From the NCBI GenBank assembly GCA_006503535.1, contig QYRS01000012.1, positions 1,488,001-1,552,000 of the forward strand: a DNA stretch of 64,000 nucleotides. The letters run 5' to 3'. The stretch comes from Arthrinium phaeospermum. Lineage: Eukaryota; Ascomycota; Sordariomycetes; Amphisphaeriales; Apiosporaceae. Every line of letters starts with the position of its first letter. Positions within the stretch are counted from its first letter, which is position 1. This document shows, piece after piece, positions 34,385 to 47,720 of this stretch. Both the position numbers and the translations under genes were made by a program. A model generated the notes under the pieces. It was not told where the DNA came from. It searched no databases and saw only the letters and a program-made list of their open reading frames with translations.

Positions 34385-35333
34385 GAGCGCGCGTGGTTGC
34401 GTGACCCGGCATTGAAGAACACTGACAGCACCGAACTCCATAAATCGTGGGCCAACAAACATCACACATATGTACAGCACGCCGTTCTGCAAATCTGTAG
34501 CTTATTCTGGTCAGCGGTTTCGGTGACAGAACCCATGGGACTAGCAGACCCGGCAACGAGGAAGGTTGGCATTGACTGACCACTGACTGTTGGATGCTCT
34601 AAATGCTGACATTTTGGGGCCGTAGCTCGGAGGGGCGTGCCTGGATGGCCCCACCAGTCCACCTCGAATTGCTCGGCGATCCTTGTCCCCATTGGATCGT
34701 ATCGTATCTTCCCGGCTGCCCATCCTGACAATTGAGCAGAAGCTCCGTCCAGCAACCAACCTGCCATCTCTTCTTCTTCAGGCCGGTCCTCGGATGACTG
34801 CTCGGACGAAATGCCAAGACCGTTGGCATTGACCTAGGCCGCCTGGCTTGAGACGAAAGCGATCGACGACTCCCCTCATTCCTTTTGTTGCTCGGTGGCT
34901 GGTCAATGCTTGCTGTCACCTGCCTATACCCAGCAACCATATCTCGCATTTGTCCAAACGTGATCTCTGTACAAAGCCATACTGTGACACCTTCCCTGTG
35001 GTATCGCCAGGTTACCGCTTGAGCCCCCATGCAAGCAAGCCCGTTTCGGACGAGCACATTCTACACCTTGTCGCTTGGCTAGATGCTATGGCCCTACCCT
35101 GTCCTCACATTGTTCTCTTTGATGTTGCTGTCTATCTCCATGGCAAGCGGATACGGGTATCCGTTCCGGTTGCTTCTTCGCTTCGCAAACTCGGCGCTTC
35201 GCTCTGGCAACGCGTGTCCATGGCTCGCCTCCTAGAAGAAGTCTTTCCCTTATTCGCAAGAAGCTCTGTCTATCAACAAATACCAATCGAGACTGGCCAG
35301 AAAGCCATTATGTGAATGGCTTCTTCTTCGTCA

Positions 35334-35355
35334 TCATTATCATTATCATTATCAT
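35334..35355. repeat. (CATTAT)n microsatellite
   Basis: Three to four hexanucleotide units in an otherwise featureless stretch. Confidence 0.85.
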
Positions 35356-35511
35356 CTATCGACTAGGCGATTGGCTCCGTTTGCACACCGATTCAATGTC
35401 AATCGCTATTTCCCATGTTGGGGGATGCGCTCTTGGCTGCGACCTACGGAATGTTGATCGAGAATAATTGACCACCGAGCCCACAGCCCATTAATGATAA
35501 AATATGATGAG

Positions 35512-35535
35512 AGCGGGCAAGCGGGCAAGCGGGCC
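35512..35535. repeat. Short tandem repeat, 8-bp unit AGCGGGCA
   Basis: Three successive copies, the last one diverging at its end. Confidence 0.8.
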
Positions 35536-38500
35536 ACAATATGGCCCCATCCCTTATGGGCACGGCTCTGATGAAGCCACCTGCCACCGACGCCTAAGGC
35601 TATCTGCCATTGACGTAATCGACATGCCTCTAGAAGCATTCTTATCGGAGTGCACGTTTTGAGGAAGAGCTGAGACCATCAACATGGTTATCATCAAGTG
35701 CCATAGTGATAGGTGAGCTGCCACTCCTTTGACCGCAACATCACCAGCCTCGTTTCCGGGGCTATGGGGAAGAGGTTATGAATTTCAGCGGCGGCATGAC
35801 ATGCAACTAGAGTATGGTGACCAAAGCCGCCTCTTGACGCGTACGGTGTTGGCTTTTGCCAATCAGAGGGCTTCGTCTGTGAAGGAGCTGCAGGAAGTTA
35901 GGGGCTTTCACCGCAGTTCGGCCTCCTAGCCCGACTCGGTCGATACTACTTTGCATTTGCCTCACATCCATCCTACAACAGTGCGTGCGAATCCGTAGCC
36001 GGAGAGCACCGCGCTCCCTTGTTGGAGATGGCCCAGTTCAACTGAAATTTAACAGCAAGCCAATTTCATCAATGGTTTCTCGGATTTGCCCAAGTTCATT
36101 ACAGATGTCTCAGCAGAGATTCTCCGTGGCAACATTTAATATCGGAGGTAATAAAAAGAGCTTGCGCTCAGGTACGCGACAGGCAGTCGCTGACAGGGAG
36201 CTGCACACCCTCTTCTTTCAAACAAATATCGGACCGACGTGTCCATACTCCCTCATCTCTTGGTCGAGATGGATATAAGTGCTATTCAGCCGGTTTCGAC
36301 AAGAAGATGAAGTGTGGAAGAAGGTACTTTCTTCTCGCCAAACTGACAAGCTCTCTGTAGCGCCGCCCGACCACTCGAGTGTATATTTTAGCCGGCCGAA
36401 TTTTCACCAACTTGCGCGAGGTGAAGTTCTTCGCAGTGCCGCCATTACCTTGCATCAAACGTGTGCGGACCTTGCATAGAGGTGCGAGGCTATCTTAGCT
36501 CGTTGTCAGCTACTGAAAAGCCGGGTGTATTCTGAGCCCCTAATCACAACGGCGCTCTCCTTGTCTAACGGTGCCTACTATTCAGCTAGTATGATCATGG
36601 TTAGAAATGATCTCCAACGGGGCTACTCGTATCTCGGCTGTTTTCTCTATTTGGGGTTGCGCATGTCAATCTCGCTGAGGTTGCACCATCGCTTACCCAG
36701 CTTGCAGGTCACGGCCAATCCCATCGCGAATATGTTCTCAGCAGGAGATTTCGGGCCCCAAATTTTGACATTGAATAGGCTCGAGGCGCTTGCCGAGCCT
36801 GGACAACAGGAACGGGATGAGCCTCGTTCCCGGAACAATAGGAAATCCAATCTCGCTGTTGCGCAACACCTCGGCGCTAGCAATTTTTCCTTCCGCGCCG
36901 TTCAAAGGCTGACTCGCCCTTTTTTACCTTCCCGTTCGGGCCCAGGCCTTCGGTTCTCTGAAACCTTTCGCATGCAAGCCAAGCGAAGGGGAACTCTATC
37001 CTGCTCACTTACCTAATACAGGCTGTCGCTTGCGCTAGAATGATTCATGAAAAGAGGTGGGTGGCCGGTCCGCCAGTTGCAGCCTGCACAGAACGAAGTC
37101 TATATCCAATTGGCGGGCTGTTATTATGAAATTCAAGCCTGCATTCAATGCAGGCGGCGGCGCACATGAGGTTTTCTTTTGGACAAGCCGGCCGAGGATT
37201 TGAAACCACGGCGCCGGCGGTGTGTGCCGTATCTTGATCGGATCAGCGTTCCCAACCCCATCAATTGGCCGGGCAGATACCGGCCGTGTGTTTTGTACGT
37301 GCCCTGGGCTAGCCGGCTACTAGTCGATACTAGAGGCTATCGTATCGTGGGTCCCCCGGCTTATGGGACTTGGGCGCGCTGGGGGCCTGGGCAGGCTCGT
37401 CGTCAGCTTATTCACTCCACAGAGCCAATATCAACGTCATGCTTTCCAAGGGAACGGATCTCCAATACATCATAACCACCCGCGACCGGACAGCGGCAGC
37501 GCACTTTTGGGTTCCGATCATCGCAAGATGGTTTCTCAGCCCTTCGGCGGCATGGTCATTAACAGATTCCTCTACGGGTTGATATCGCTGGTGATCGGCA
37601 CCTATGCACACATATTTAGCCGATTCAATCTTGTCGTCTGCCAGCCTGCCAACTGCGGCCGCCGGCGTATCACACACCTCCGTGCCCTGCAACACCCATC
37701 AGCGAGGCAAGGGAGGCTGGGTATCACGCTCTAGCCAATCAATGCCCAGCTGGCCCACACAGCTCTCGTTCTCCCTCTTGTGGCCTGCATGTCTTGCCTA
37801 ATAGGGTCCCAACAGAGGTTTTCTGTTGATCTCTCGATTCGTGGTCTCATATGCCTCTCCTTTGGCGCTTAGTCACCTGCTGTCGCAGCCACGTAAACCG
37901 AATGAATATCCTGGAGAGCTTTAGGTTGTGAACATTGGTAGCGAAGAGATAGTCGTGTGCAACGCCTCATCCCGGTAATGATCTCAGTAATCACATCTTG
38001 AAGTTCGTCACTTTGTTCGAAGTCCCTATTCCCAAGAGAAGAAACCTGATGGGTTCGTTCTCTCTCTCTTCCATCCCCTACGGCCGGGGCCAACCAATCC
38101 TCCAAACCGCCAAGAAAAAACAGGGTTCGATGTAAGTCGCACACCGACGCAACCGGCTCACTGTACTCGACGAGGCTGGAAGGGTAAGGGAAGCAAACAA
38201 CTCGGTGTGACGAAATGCTCCGTGATGCTATAATTGGCAATTGGAAGCTTCCAAAGGATCTGGTACATCTCACCCTGCGGTCACTTGTACGTGCAATAAA
38301 TAGCCAGGTGATTTGCAGGTTACATGACCGACCGGAGGGCCAACTGGGAATCCCATGTCTGTCGTCACTTTCTATGTGGTTTCCGACGAAGATAGACGAA
38401 CCCTCCGACCAGGCTATGGAGTCTGCTAACCAACTAACCAACATGTGCGGTTAAGACAGACATAGGAATGCAATCGACGGCATAAGTGGTTTGACTCCAT

Positions 38501-38854
38501 GTAGCCGTTATCGAATCAGATAGGAGGACGTCACGAAGAGAGAACAGGTAAAGTGTAGTTTGTACTGAAAAAGCCAAATTCTAGGCCGTTCAGTGGTAGA
38601 GCTTTATTGGGCATCTGAACAAAGTAAAAACAAATCAACGCAGTCTATCTACGTAGGGGGAATCATCCAGTTTATGTGCACCTCGGGCCTTGCCACCCAT
38701 TCCTTGGGGGAACCACCGAGACCAAAGTCCTTTTCCCATTCCTATGTGTTCAACATCATTTCTCATCCCAGATATTTGGTCATGTCATCGTACCGTCATC
38801 GCCGTATGCGCGCATACAACTCGGGTTTCGCCGTCGTTTATTCGTTCACGGCAT

Positions 38855-41800
38855 TTAAGCGCCGCGGATCAACTGTACAAGGTTCTGGACGCCCTGTCTA
38901 ACTTCGGGCGTGAGCTGATCCTCAGGCGGGCTCAGGACCTGCTCGAAGATAGGCATGAGCTGGGGCGTCAGCTCCAGAATCTTGGGGTTCTGCATCTCGT
39001 AGAGCTTGGCAATGCACTCGTAGACAGGCTTGTTCTCCTCGTAGTCCTCCTTCAGGGGCAGGAGGCCGACGAGGACAGGAAGGACATCGTTAAGCGGCAC
39101 CTTGTCGGGGTGGGCCAGGATCATGCGGCAGATGCAGCCGGTAGCGTTGTCTTGCAGTCTGCTCTCGCTGATCTGCAGGAGAGGCTCCAACTTGGTCATG
39201 ATCTCACCGTAGGCCGGCAGGTATGTGTTGCTGTCGGTCGACTGGTAGACGAGCATGCCCAGAGCGTAGGCAGCGTTGGACTTGGCCTCCTTGTCCTCGT
39301 CCGACAAGCGGTGCAGCAGAGGGCGCAGGAGAGCCCCAGTGTAGGGAGCCACGGCGTTGCCCATGTGCATCGTCACCTCGGCAATAACACCGACGGCAGT
39401 GGAACGCTCGATAGACTCTTGCGAGCTAACGAGTCTCATGATAGGCTTGTCGAAGATCTTCCAGACCTCAGCGAACTGAGTGCCCAGAGCAGCCGCCAGA
39501 CCAATCACGACGTCCAGAGCGGTATCGACAACGAGCCAATCCCACTCGGATCCACCCTCGACGTTCTGCTCCTCTTCTTCATCGCCGAGATCCTGTTGGC
39601 AAGGGTGGGATCGGGTGATGATGGTACCCAGGACAGTGATGGTCTGCTCCATCATGTCCTTCTGGGCCAGAATGGCCGGTCCGCAGGTTCGGAGCACAGC
39701 AGCCACGTTGCGGTTGATCTCGGTCACAACATCCCTTCATTCAGTTAGCAACAGTGTACAAACAAGAGATGACAGACGATATCCAATAAGTGGAAGGCTT
39801 GAAATCAGTAGTAGATGTAACGTGTTCTCAGCAACCGCAATTTGCGTATGAGTGAGCTGGGTGTAACGTAAAGTACTCATCATTTAGAGCCGTGTAGGGG
39901 GTGCAGAAAGGAAAAGAAAAACTCGAAAGCATAGGATCGAAACCGATCAGCCTCATCCTGCCAGATGCTCAGAGTTCCGGCGCTGACAACCTCGCCAAGC
40001 TTGGCGATTTGAGCCGCAGGGGTAGTCTTCAAGGGCAGACCAGGTTGCCACTTCTGGCCGGTCTGCTCCTCCATGACCTGCCACACACAGGCGTATGTGC
40101 GCCAAAGTGTGGAGATGGCAGCCTTGCGGCAGCCTTCGTATGTGTGCTCAATGAGAGGTGTGATGATCTCAACAGCCTTCTCAATGTAAGGGGCGCTGCG
40201 CTCCTTGGACTGGGAGATAACATCACCCAGAACCTCGATAGCAACCTCCTTCTCCATGGCGGCAGCTGAGACACCGATGAGGTCATCCCAGTCGTCGTCA
40301 TCCTCTTCGTCATCGTCCATGTCCTCGTCGTCGCCGCCTTCATCAGCAGACTTGACCTTGATCTTGCCACCTTCAGAGACGATCTGGCCGTCAATCAAGC
40401 CTTCAATGTCATCTCCATCGAAGTCGAGAGCCTCCTCGTCCAGCTCAATGCTGTCGAAAAGACCCTTGAAGATGCCTGCCAGGGAGTCGCCAAGATCTCC
40501 CTCGTAGACTCTAGCAAGCTGGCTCCAGAGAATGAAAGTGGTCTCTCGGAGACGAGCGTTGTGGATTGTAAGAGCCTTCTCGCTGGCTCCGAGCAGGGGA
40601 ATGACGAAGGGCTTGAAGTCCTCAGCGCCAACACCGACCGCAATGCGGCCCATGGCATCACAGACAGAGCTTCGGAGCTGCAGCTCATCCTCACCCTCCT
40701 CGAGAGTGACGTACTGGGACATGGCTTGCATGGTCTCCTGGAGGTAGGGCTTGAAGCCACCCTCGATGGACTGAGCAATAGCACCGATGGCGCCAGCAGC
40801 AGCCGACTTGATCTTGACGTCCTGGTGGTTCAGGAAGCGGCCAACACGGCCAATGAGGCCTTGGGCGTACTTGTTCATGACCTCACCACCAAGTCCCTCG
40901 GACATGGTGTCGATGGAGCCGAGAACGGATCGGATGATCTCAACGTTACGGTCGTCGTTCTCATCCTCCGAAGCAGCCTCGAGGTTCTTAACCAGAGCGG
41001 TCATGATTTCGTCATGGTGGCCCTTCATGGTCTCGGCCAGGTCCTCACCCATACGCATCAGGCTGACGAGAGCATCGTAGCGGACAGATCGGTTAGGGTC
41101 GTTGAGGAGACGGATGATGGCAGGCATGAGACCCTCGAGCTGGGTCGCAACGAAGTCAGGGGCACCCTCGGCAGCAGTGCCAAGAGCAAGGATAGCAGCT
41201 CGGCGGTGACCGGCGCTCTCGGAGCTAGCGTACTTGGGGAACTCGTCCAAGAGGGGAACAACAACTTGGCGAGGAGGGAGATCAGTCGACAGTTGGTCGA
41301 TCATGACCAGAGCCGATCGGGCAGCGTTCATATCATCCTCATCGTCGTCGTCCTCAAGCTCGCCCATGATAGTCATGGCCGTCTTGGTGAGCAAAGCGCC
41401 CATGTCGGGGATGCCTTGAATCTTCATGCGGCGGTAGCGAACGCACTGGGTAAGGAAGGCAAGGGCCTGGACACGAACATCCTCGTCGGCGTTCTTGTTG
41501 GAAGACAGCTCAAGCATGAAGTGGACAAGATCCTTGAAGTACTTGGAGATCAAAGCAGACTCGTAGCCCAGGAAAGACTGGAAGACTTCGAAGGCCTGGC
41601 GAGTGCGCTCATCATCCTTGCTCTCGATGGTGTCCTTGAGCACGTCAACCATGGCAGGAATGAATTCCTGGATGGTAGAAACGGATGCCTCGTCCTCATC
41701 AGCGTGGATCAGGAGGAGGATGGAGCTGATGGAAAGCATGGTGTTCACGCGAACATCACGGCTCTGGGGATCCCGGATCGTCTTGGCGAACAGCTCAAAC

Positions 41801-42375
41801 ATCTTAGGCAGGTGGTCGGAGAAGACGGTGGGATCGGCCTCGAGCAAGCTGAAGACGATGTAGGAGCCAACCTCGCGGTGAGCGACATCGTCGGAGGTGG
41901 TCAGCTGCAGAACAGCAGGAAGGAGATCGGCCCACTCCTTGGACTCGAAATCGATGCAAGCAATGGCGGCGATGACACGAGAACCGGCGTGGCGGACCTT
42001 GCCGTTCTGCTCGCGCAAGACGGCCTGAACGAGCTCATTGCGCACGCTCGGCTTCTGGGAGCCATCGATCTTAGCCCAGTGCTTGGGGATCAGGCGCAGC
42101 GACTGGACGGCCGAAAGCTGTCGCACCGTGTCCTCGGGGTGAGAGACAAGGACATGGAGGAGTCCAAGAAGCGACTCGGGGTGAGGGTAGAAGTTCTTCT
42201 TCAGCTCGGCGGTAGCTGCCTTGACCTTGACCGTGTCGGCTAAACAAGAGAAAAGTCAGCAGCTGGAGGCGGCATGGCCAGTCGCAAAGCGATGGCCGCA
42301 GCGATGGATATGCCTGGGGTATTACTTACGGATCTGGCAGGCCTGCAGCAGCTCAACGAGCTTCTGTTGATCCAT
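38855..42375 (-). CDS. KAP123: Importin beta-4 / karyopherin Kap123
   Basis: Karyopherin-beta that carries ribosomal proteins and histones H3/H4 through nuclear pores. Exons 42375-42330, 42239-39944 and 39734-38855 sum to 3222 nt, 1073 residues, the normal size. The start is MDQQKLVELLQAC. HEAT repeats run the whole length. The N-terminal Ran-binding part has NGKVRHAGSRVIAAIA. An acidic loop (DDDEEDDDDWDDLIG, near two thirds of the length) followed by VSAAAMEKEVA matches Kap123 rather than Kap121/Pse1. The end is PEVRQGVQNLVQLIRGA. The second intron is unusually long for this window (209 nt) and uses donor GTTTCG and a GCTAAC branch, yet the join DRDVVTEINRN is conserved. No frame break is seen. 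A 560-codon antisense ORF (40561-42243) is a shadow of this gene. Confidence 0.95.
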
Positions 42376-43335
42376 CTTCGCAACAGACTCTATGAGAAAC
42401 ACACGAGTCTAGTCTGAACAAACAGAAGAAAAGAAAGGAAGGAAGGAATGGAGGTAGAAGAGGGAAAACAAAGTCACCACCGAGGAACACACTTGGGACT
42501 GGGCCTCGCAAGAAATATTAAATGGTGCCTGCCCAATCTCCTGACCAACGACAAGAGCGGAAGTGGAAGAGAAGGCAAGAAAAAAAACTCGAAAAATTCC
42601 CTTGGTCGGGGTCTAGTGCGGAGTGCTGATAAAAATTTCACAGGGTCTTGCTGTCCGATAAGATTGCATTGTCAGAGTTAGCGCCGGAGCCACCCCCACT
42701 TCGACGCTCTCAAGCGCTGGAATGAGCAGAAAGAATGAGGGGTTCATTGGGCTGGGTTTTTTTTTTCTGGAGGGGTAAAAACGTCCTGACGTCTGTAGCA
42801 ACATGCAGTCCTTACTCTTAGCCAACCCAGCACAGGCTTTTTTCTATCTATCTCTATCTGGCGCCTAGGCTTGCAGGCTCTGGAGCATCAGCTTGATATT
42901 CATGAATAGTGCTTGAATATCTCCATACGTATTTGCAAAACGTGACCTATCATCATATCAATCAGTGGTACGGATTTAGCACGACTAGCTCAGCTAGGTA
43001 TGTATTCAAACTTCAAAGTCTTGACCACTACCCCAAACCCAATTAATAGTCCAGTCTACCACCGTGCAATCGTGAGAAGCAGAAAACCATGGAGTGTCCC
43101 AACAACCTAAGGAAACAAGGATGACCCTCCTTGACGAGGAATGTGACACAGGGGCGGAGGATATTTTGCCAAATGGTCCAGACCGCTACACCCAACTTGG
43201 CTAAACGCTCCATCAGAACCCATATGTCCCCAATATCGAGTATGTATGTGCAGGAAAGCGAAGTATGAGCCATACTGGACCCCAAAGCAGTCTGCCGACA
43301 TGTACGCTTCCTTGGTTGTCCCCAGGTTTCAGGTT
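42376..43335. other. KAP123 promoter region
   Basis: About 960 bp between leftward genes. It contains an A-rich and T-rich 5' stretch (42570-42590, 42757-42768). The right part is the 3' side of the membrane-protein gene. No other feature. Confidence 0.5.
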
Positions 43336-44155
43336 TCAGGCTGTCCTTGCTGCCGTGTCAGCCGTCTCCCATTTCTCCCCAATGTCCCCTGGACTTGCCG
43401 GTTCAAGCCGTGGGAGATATCTCATGACGATGACCAGCCTTGCCGCGATGGCGGTCACATCAATCAGACAGAACAGAAGCGCTCCCACGATTGTAGGTGT
43501 GGAATCATAGAAATGGTACTGCGGCTGGTTGTAGCAAAGCCATATCTCGCGGACGGTAACACTGGCCAAGGCAGGGAGAGCCAACGCAAGGATCACAGTC
43601 GAAGTCATGTACAGCCAGTAGGGCATTCTGAGCCGACCGAGGGTAACGTACTTGTGGATACGGCACGGTCCGGGAGTCTCAATTGCCTGTTCCGGATCGC
43701 CGGCTTCAGGCTCGGCCACCTCCTCTAGCTTCCAGCGTCGCAATGCATCGTAGAAGCTGCCGATCGAGAAGCCTGTTGCCACTGCGAAGACCGTAGCCAC
43801 CTGGACAACTTGGTGTCAGCATGGCAACCTCCACTCGGTGATATGACCTCACGGTCCGGTCCGTCTTGTGTGTACGTACCCAAGAGCTCTGTGCCAGTAG
43901 CTGGAAGAATGGCTGGAAGGATGGGCCAACTGTTGTCTCTGATGTTGCGAGATGCATGGCGATGGCCGCTTCATAGACCACACAGCCAATGATCACGAAG
44001 AGAAGGCCGTCGACGAAAGCCTGCGAGTAAAATCTGGTCTGTGGATGTATCCATCTTCCCCTCAGCTTGCGCCTCAGTTTGCCGATACCCAGCTTTGTCG
44101 ATGGCCTCGTGCCATCGTGAGGTTCAGGGGCGGATGAAGAATGCTGATTGTTCAT
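43336..44155 (-). CDS. Fungal four-TM membrane protein of unknown function
   Basis: Not recognised as a named family. Exons 44155-43880 and 43800-43336 (intron 43801-43879, donor GTACGT, acceptor TCCAG) join in frame for 246 residues. The N-terminus is soluble and basic (KLRRKLRGRW). Hydrophobic segments are at about residues 47-68, 92-110, 148-168 and 188-212, with loops containing FYDALRRWKLEE and YNQPQYHFYDST. The acidic Glu/Pro loop after the second segment and the C-terminal tail are probably on the same membrane side. The strong splice signals and the way the hydrophobic segments continue across the junction support a real gene. No frame break. Function cannot be inferred from neighbours. 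Confidence 0.7.
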
Positions 44156-47100
44156 GATGGACTTCGAGGCTTTACGCTATCCAAGTGAAGTGTTCAGAAG
44201 GAGCTTCAGACATACCAAGAGCAAATATCAGAGATCCTCCAGTCTAGTTGGCCATCGGGTCTCCTTTATTATCTATCATTCCTCCAAGCGGGCTCGTACA
44301 ACATGCACAGCGGGTGACCACATAGGCGAAACTGACACAAATATTCCAGACTAGCAAACTGCCGAACCAGTAGGAGGCCGCCGTCCTCGACACGAATGGC
44401 AATTGATTTAGCTAGTGTGATGCGCGGCTCTTGTTCCACCTTGTCCGATGCTCGCGGTAAAGCAGTGCGACGCGATGCAGAACCAGGGCTATCAAGGCGT
44501 ACTCACCCCAGCGGGCTCCTTTGCCTTGGACGGGGGCCAGGGGTGTTGATTGTGACGTACCCGACGTCGTGCGTGCGCGTCGCCAAGCGTAGCTCAAGCA
44601 GTCGTTTGGTCCGGCATGCGGCAGCGTCTCCGTCTCAACCAGCCAATACTACTGAACCGGCTTCCCGACGTCGACACTTACGGCCGCAGAGGGCTGTAGA
44701 TACACCTTTTTGCGAGAAGAATTTCGGAAGAGGGACATGATGTCGTATTTGGCCACACCTCATCAATACAGGCGGTGTCCGTGTTGACAGTGTCGGTCAA
44801 GCATGTGCGTTGGCATTTAGCGCACGAGGACCATTGGACATCCTTAATGACTGTCATTTCAGGCAGTCTCCATTGGAGAGCTCTGTATCACCTGGACGGG
44901 TGCTCAAAGCCCAAGAACGTACATGTCTGGACATCACTTTGCCAACAAACACAGGCGAAAACACGCACAGAGCGCCTGCATGCAGAACCCATCACGACTA
45001 TCTACGCGCGCACACACAACAGTAGAGAACATTGACTACCCGTCAGATTTCTCGTCATCGATGCCTCCAATCGCTGGCGTTGGTGGTAATGGTTACTGGA
45101 GAGTTCGCGTCGGCTGCCTCCTGAGAATGCAACATCGAAAACTTGGATCCGTCATTCGGCCGTGTCGCCCTCACGACGGGTACATCAATACGTAGATATT
45201 TACGTCCGGATGTTAGCTCATATTGGCTTATCAAAAGTAAAAGATCCCATGCAATCAGCACCCCTGCCTACCGACTCGCCTTCGCTGGAGTTTGACAACT
45301 GCTTCTTACGTAGACACATGCGTATACTGTATCCGATCCAATAAACACGGTTCGGTTAATCGGTGTAGAGGTTTGAAATGCCTGGTTCTCGGCCGACTAT
45401 GAATCAGCATCTTCAGTCAACAACCATCTGAAGAGTAAGACGTAATATGTTGTCACTCTTTCCAGTCATGGAGGGAAGTTGTTGGGATTGGATTCAAGGC
45501 AAAAGGAATGAGCATTCTAGCACGACATACAACGCGAGGGACTCTATGTTACTGTCATATATCTCATTAAAGATACAACCGTCCATCCAGTCTGCCGCTT
45601 CCTTCTCGAGTTGATTTGTCCATCCTCATTGATTTCTATATCCGAATCGCAATATAGGACAGCGGAGGAACTTGATGGGAAAAGTTGGAATCACTGCAGA
45701 GCGTCCCCTGGGACTGCTTTCTCGCAGGCGTAGTAAGTGACAAAACCACTGCAGAGAGGAGATCATGTCAAGATCTACACTGAGAGTGATGTACTTCTTT
45801 CGCTACGCAAGGTTCAGTGAATAGGGGCCAAATTGTATTAGGATGTAGATATATCCTGTGCTTGAGGATCAGGAGACTGGAGCGCCAAGGGACATATACT
45901 TCAACGTTGTAACAGTCGAGGTTTGTATGATATGACGGAATAAAATATGTTATATAATCAAAAGAAATCACAGTGGCTCGAAGTCACTACTATCAGCACA
46001 TACCATGTGAAGATTAATATAGACGATTGTCCTCTCAAATGGGTTAAAACACTAATCCTAGAGAAATATGCTTCTCTACACTTATAAGCCAGACCTGTTC
46101 CTTACGACCGGCATTCTTTTCGTCATATAAACTTCGATTTGATGCCAGCCAACCCCAGCAGGATCAAAAGACTCACATGGAGCAGGTTATCTTTCGATAT
46201 ATAAGCTCAAAACGAATCCTTTTTATGACCGTCATTTTTCTATAGTCCGGGTTCTCCCAGTATAGCACAGCCCAAAAGATCGACGATGTACACGTACTTG
46301 CCCCTAAGACTTTGCATATCTAAATCAACTGACTTATACTGGATCTGTTTGGTATAGTCTAGCGGCAATATCATCAGATTAACCTTCGGCTCCCTCCGCA
46401 GTCATTTCGACATAGTCTCTCGTCACATATTTTTGCATTATCTTTTCCTTTTCCCTCTCTACCCCCGAATTTCAAGCAGTTCCGTCCTATATTTTGATAC
46501 CAATCCTACCCCTCGGGGCCTTGTTTCAGCCGTTGGTGAACTTGACCACCAGGATCTTCTTCATGTCTGAGTGATGGCACTGGACTCCGATACTTTGGGG
46601 AGCCTGGAAGCACCCAGGCGAACGCAACTTCCTAACCCTCTCAAAGTAGTGATATAGTAGACTGACGCCGCAGAAGGCCCTTGTGCCTAGTCGAAGAAAC
46701 GTAGACTCTGCCCACATCTACCTTATAGTGACCTGCATGATACACTCTGCCTTTGAAGGTGTTGATGTTCCTGTTAACCTTGTATGGACCAGAGCATGTG
46801 CTTCTAGGCTTATAGGAACTGTCTATGCTCGTCAATCAAGCAAATTGTGTGTTTTCGCGATTGTTGTTGATCACATCGATTTGATGATACCGGAGATGAG
46901 CCATATGTTGGAACCCGAGTCTGGCTGACGGTCCAATATTGTATTGTTGAGGAGATACACAGACCCAAAGTCGCAACAGGGCTGCTTTTGTAGAATTCAC
47001 ATGAGTTGGATTTGTGACATGACGAATGAGCTGATTTTCTGTAATTGCGCGCATGGCGAAAGAACTCTATTTTGTACCCAGCTCAATTGGATTCAGGGGT

Positions 47101-47720
47101 TTGATAATGGAGCAGAAAAACACTGGGCATCTGCAGCCTGCCGACTTCGGGTGCGCAAAAGAAACAGGAAACCATCTAATCGAGAGCTTAGGGAACATAT
47201 ATTCCAGTGTATCTACATCGTCGGCAGTCTGAGTTGGGATAGAGGGCCTCACCGGCAAAAACAAACTTATGCAAGCGTTTGCAATGTTAGAGCTTGGTAA
47301 CGAACGGAATGGTCATCTCGACCCCTCAGAAGACATACAGAACATTTGAAAACGGGAAACCTCGTGCTGCGTGTGTCTTTAAGAAAACAGCAAAATGGGG
47401 GACAGAGTCGCTCATATAAATGTCTGCTTATTTTTCACAGAGAATTGCACGCTTTTTATTGGGACATCTTAGAAGACGAAACGGTGGAATGGACAGTCAG
47501 ATTGCACGCTTGCTCTTTGGGTGGAACTCAGTCCGCCACAGGCCTGGGGCGCCACAAATAATTAAGCCCCACTACTGTTGTCATAGGGCGACTTCAATCA
47601 GCGACGGCCTACATAGATTCATTCAAGCATTCAACCTCTCGACATCACCAACACCCCCTACCTCCGGCGTCGGCTGTCAACCTCGTACCTGTAGGATCAC
47701 ATAATTCACCGACAGCGAAG
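44156..47720. other. 3.6-kb gene-free region, AT-rich in the middle
   Basis: From about 45300 to 47400 the base composition drops clearly toward AT, with many TA and TATA steps, and no ORF exceeds about 120 codons. This is the kind of DNA left by repeat-induced point mutation (RIP), but I could not match a specific transposon. The last 300 bp should be the promoter of the zinc-finger gene. Confidence 0.45.

Larger units (their letters stand above)
32834..38854. other. 6-kb gene-free region
   Basis: No conserved ORF, RNA gene or transposon signature is recognised on either strand. The longest ORFs (37869-38444 minus, 191 codons; 36525-37016 plus, 163; 34848-35315 plus, 155) have no domain. 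Simple repeats are listed separately. The left end is the PIR-gene promoter and the right end the KAP123 3' side. Confidence 0.5.

Noticed and set aside
34848..35315. 155-codon plus ORF in the 6-kb gap
   Set aside because: No domain, no splice signals, and competing ORFs on the other strand.
40561..42243. 560-codon plus-strand ORF opposite KAP123, and a 352-codon one at 38690-39748
   Set aside because: Both are exact antisense shadows of KAP123 exons. Their composition is that of reversed HEAT-repeat codons and no domain is visible.
46340..46380. GGTATAGTCTAGCGGCAAT resembling a tRNA 5' half
   Set aside because: No matching anticodon or T arm follows. At best a degenerate SINE-like piece.
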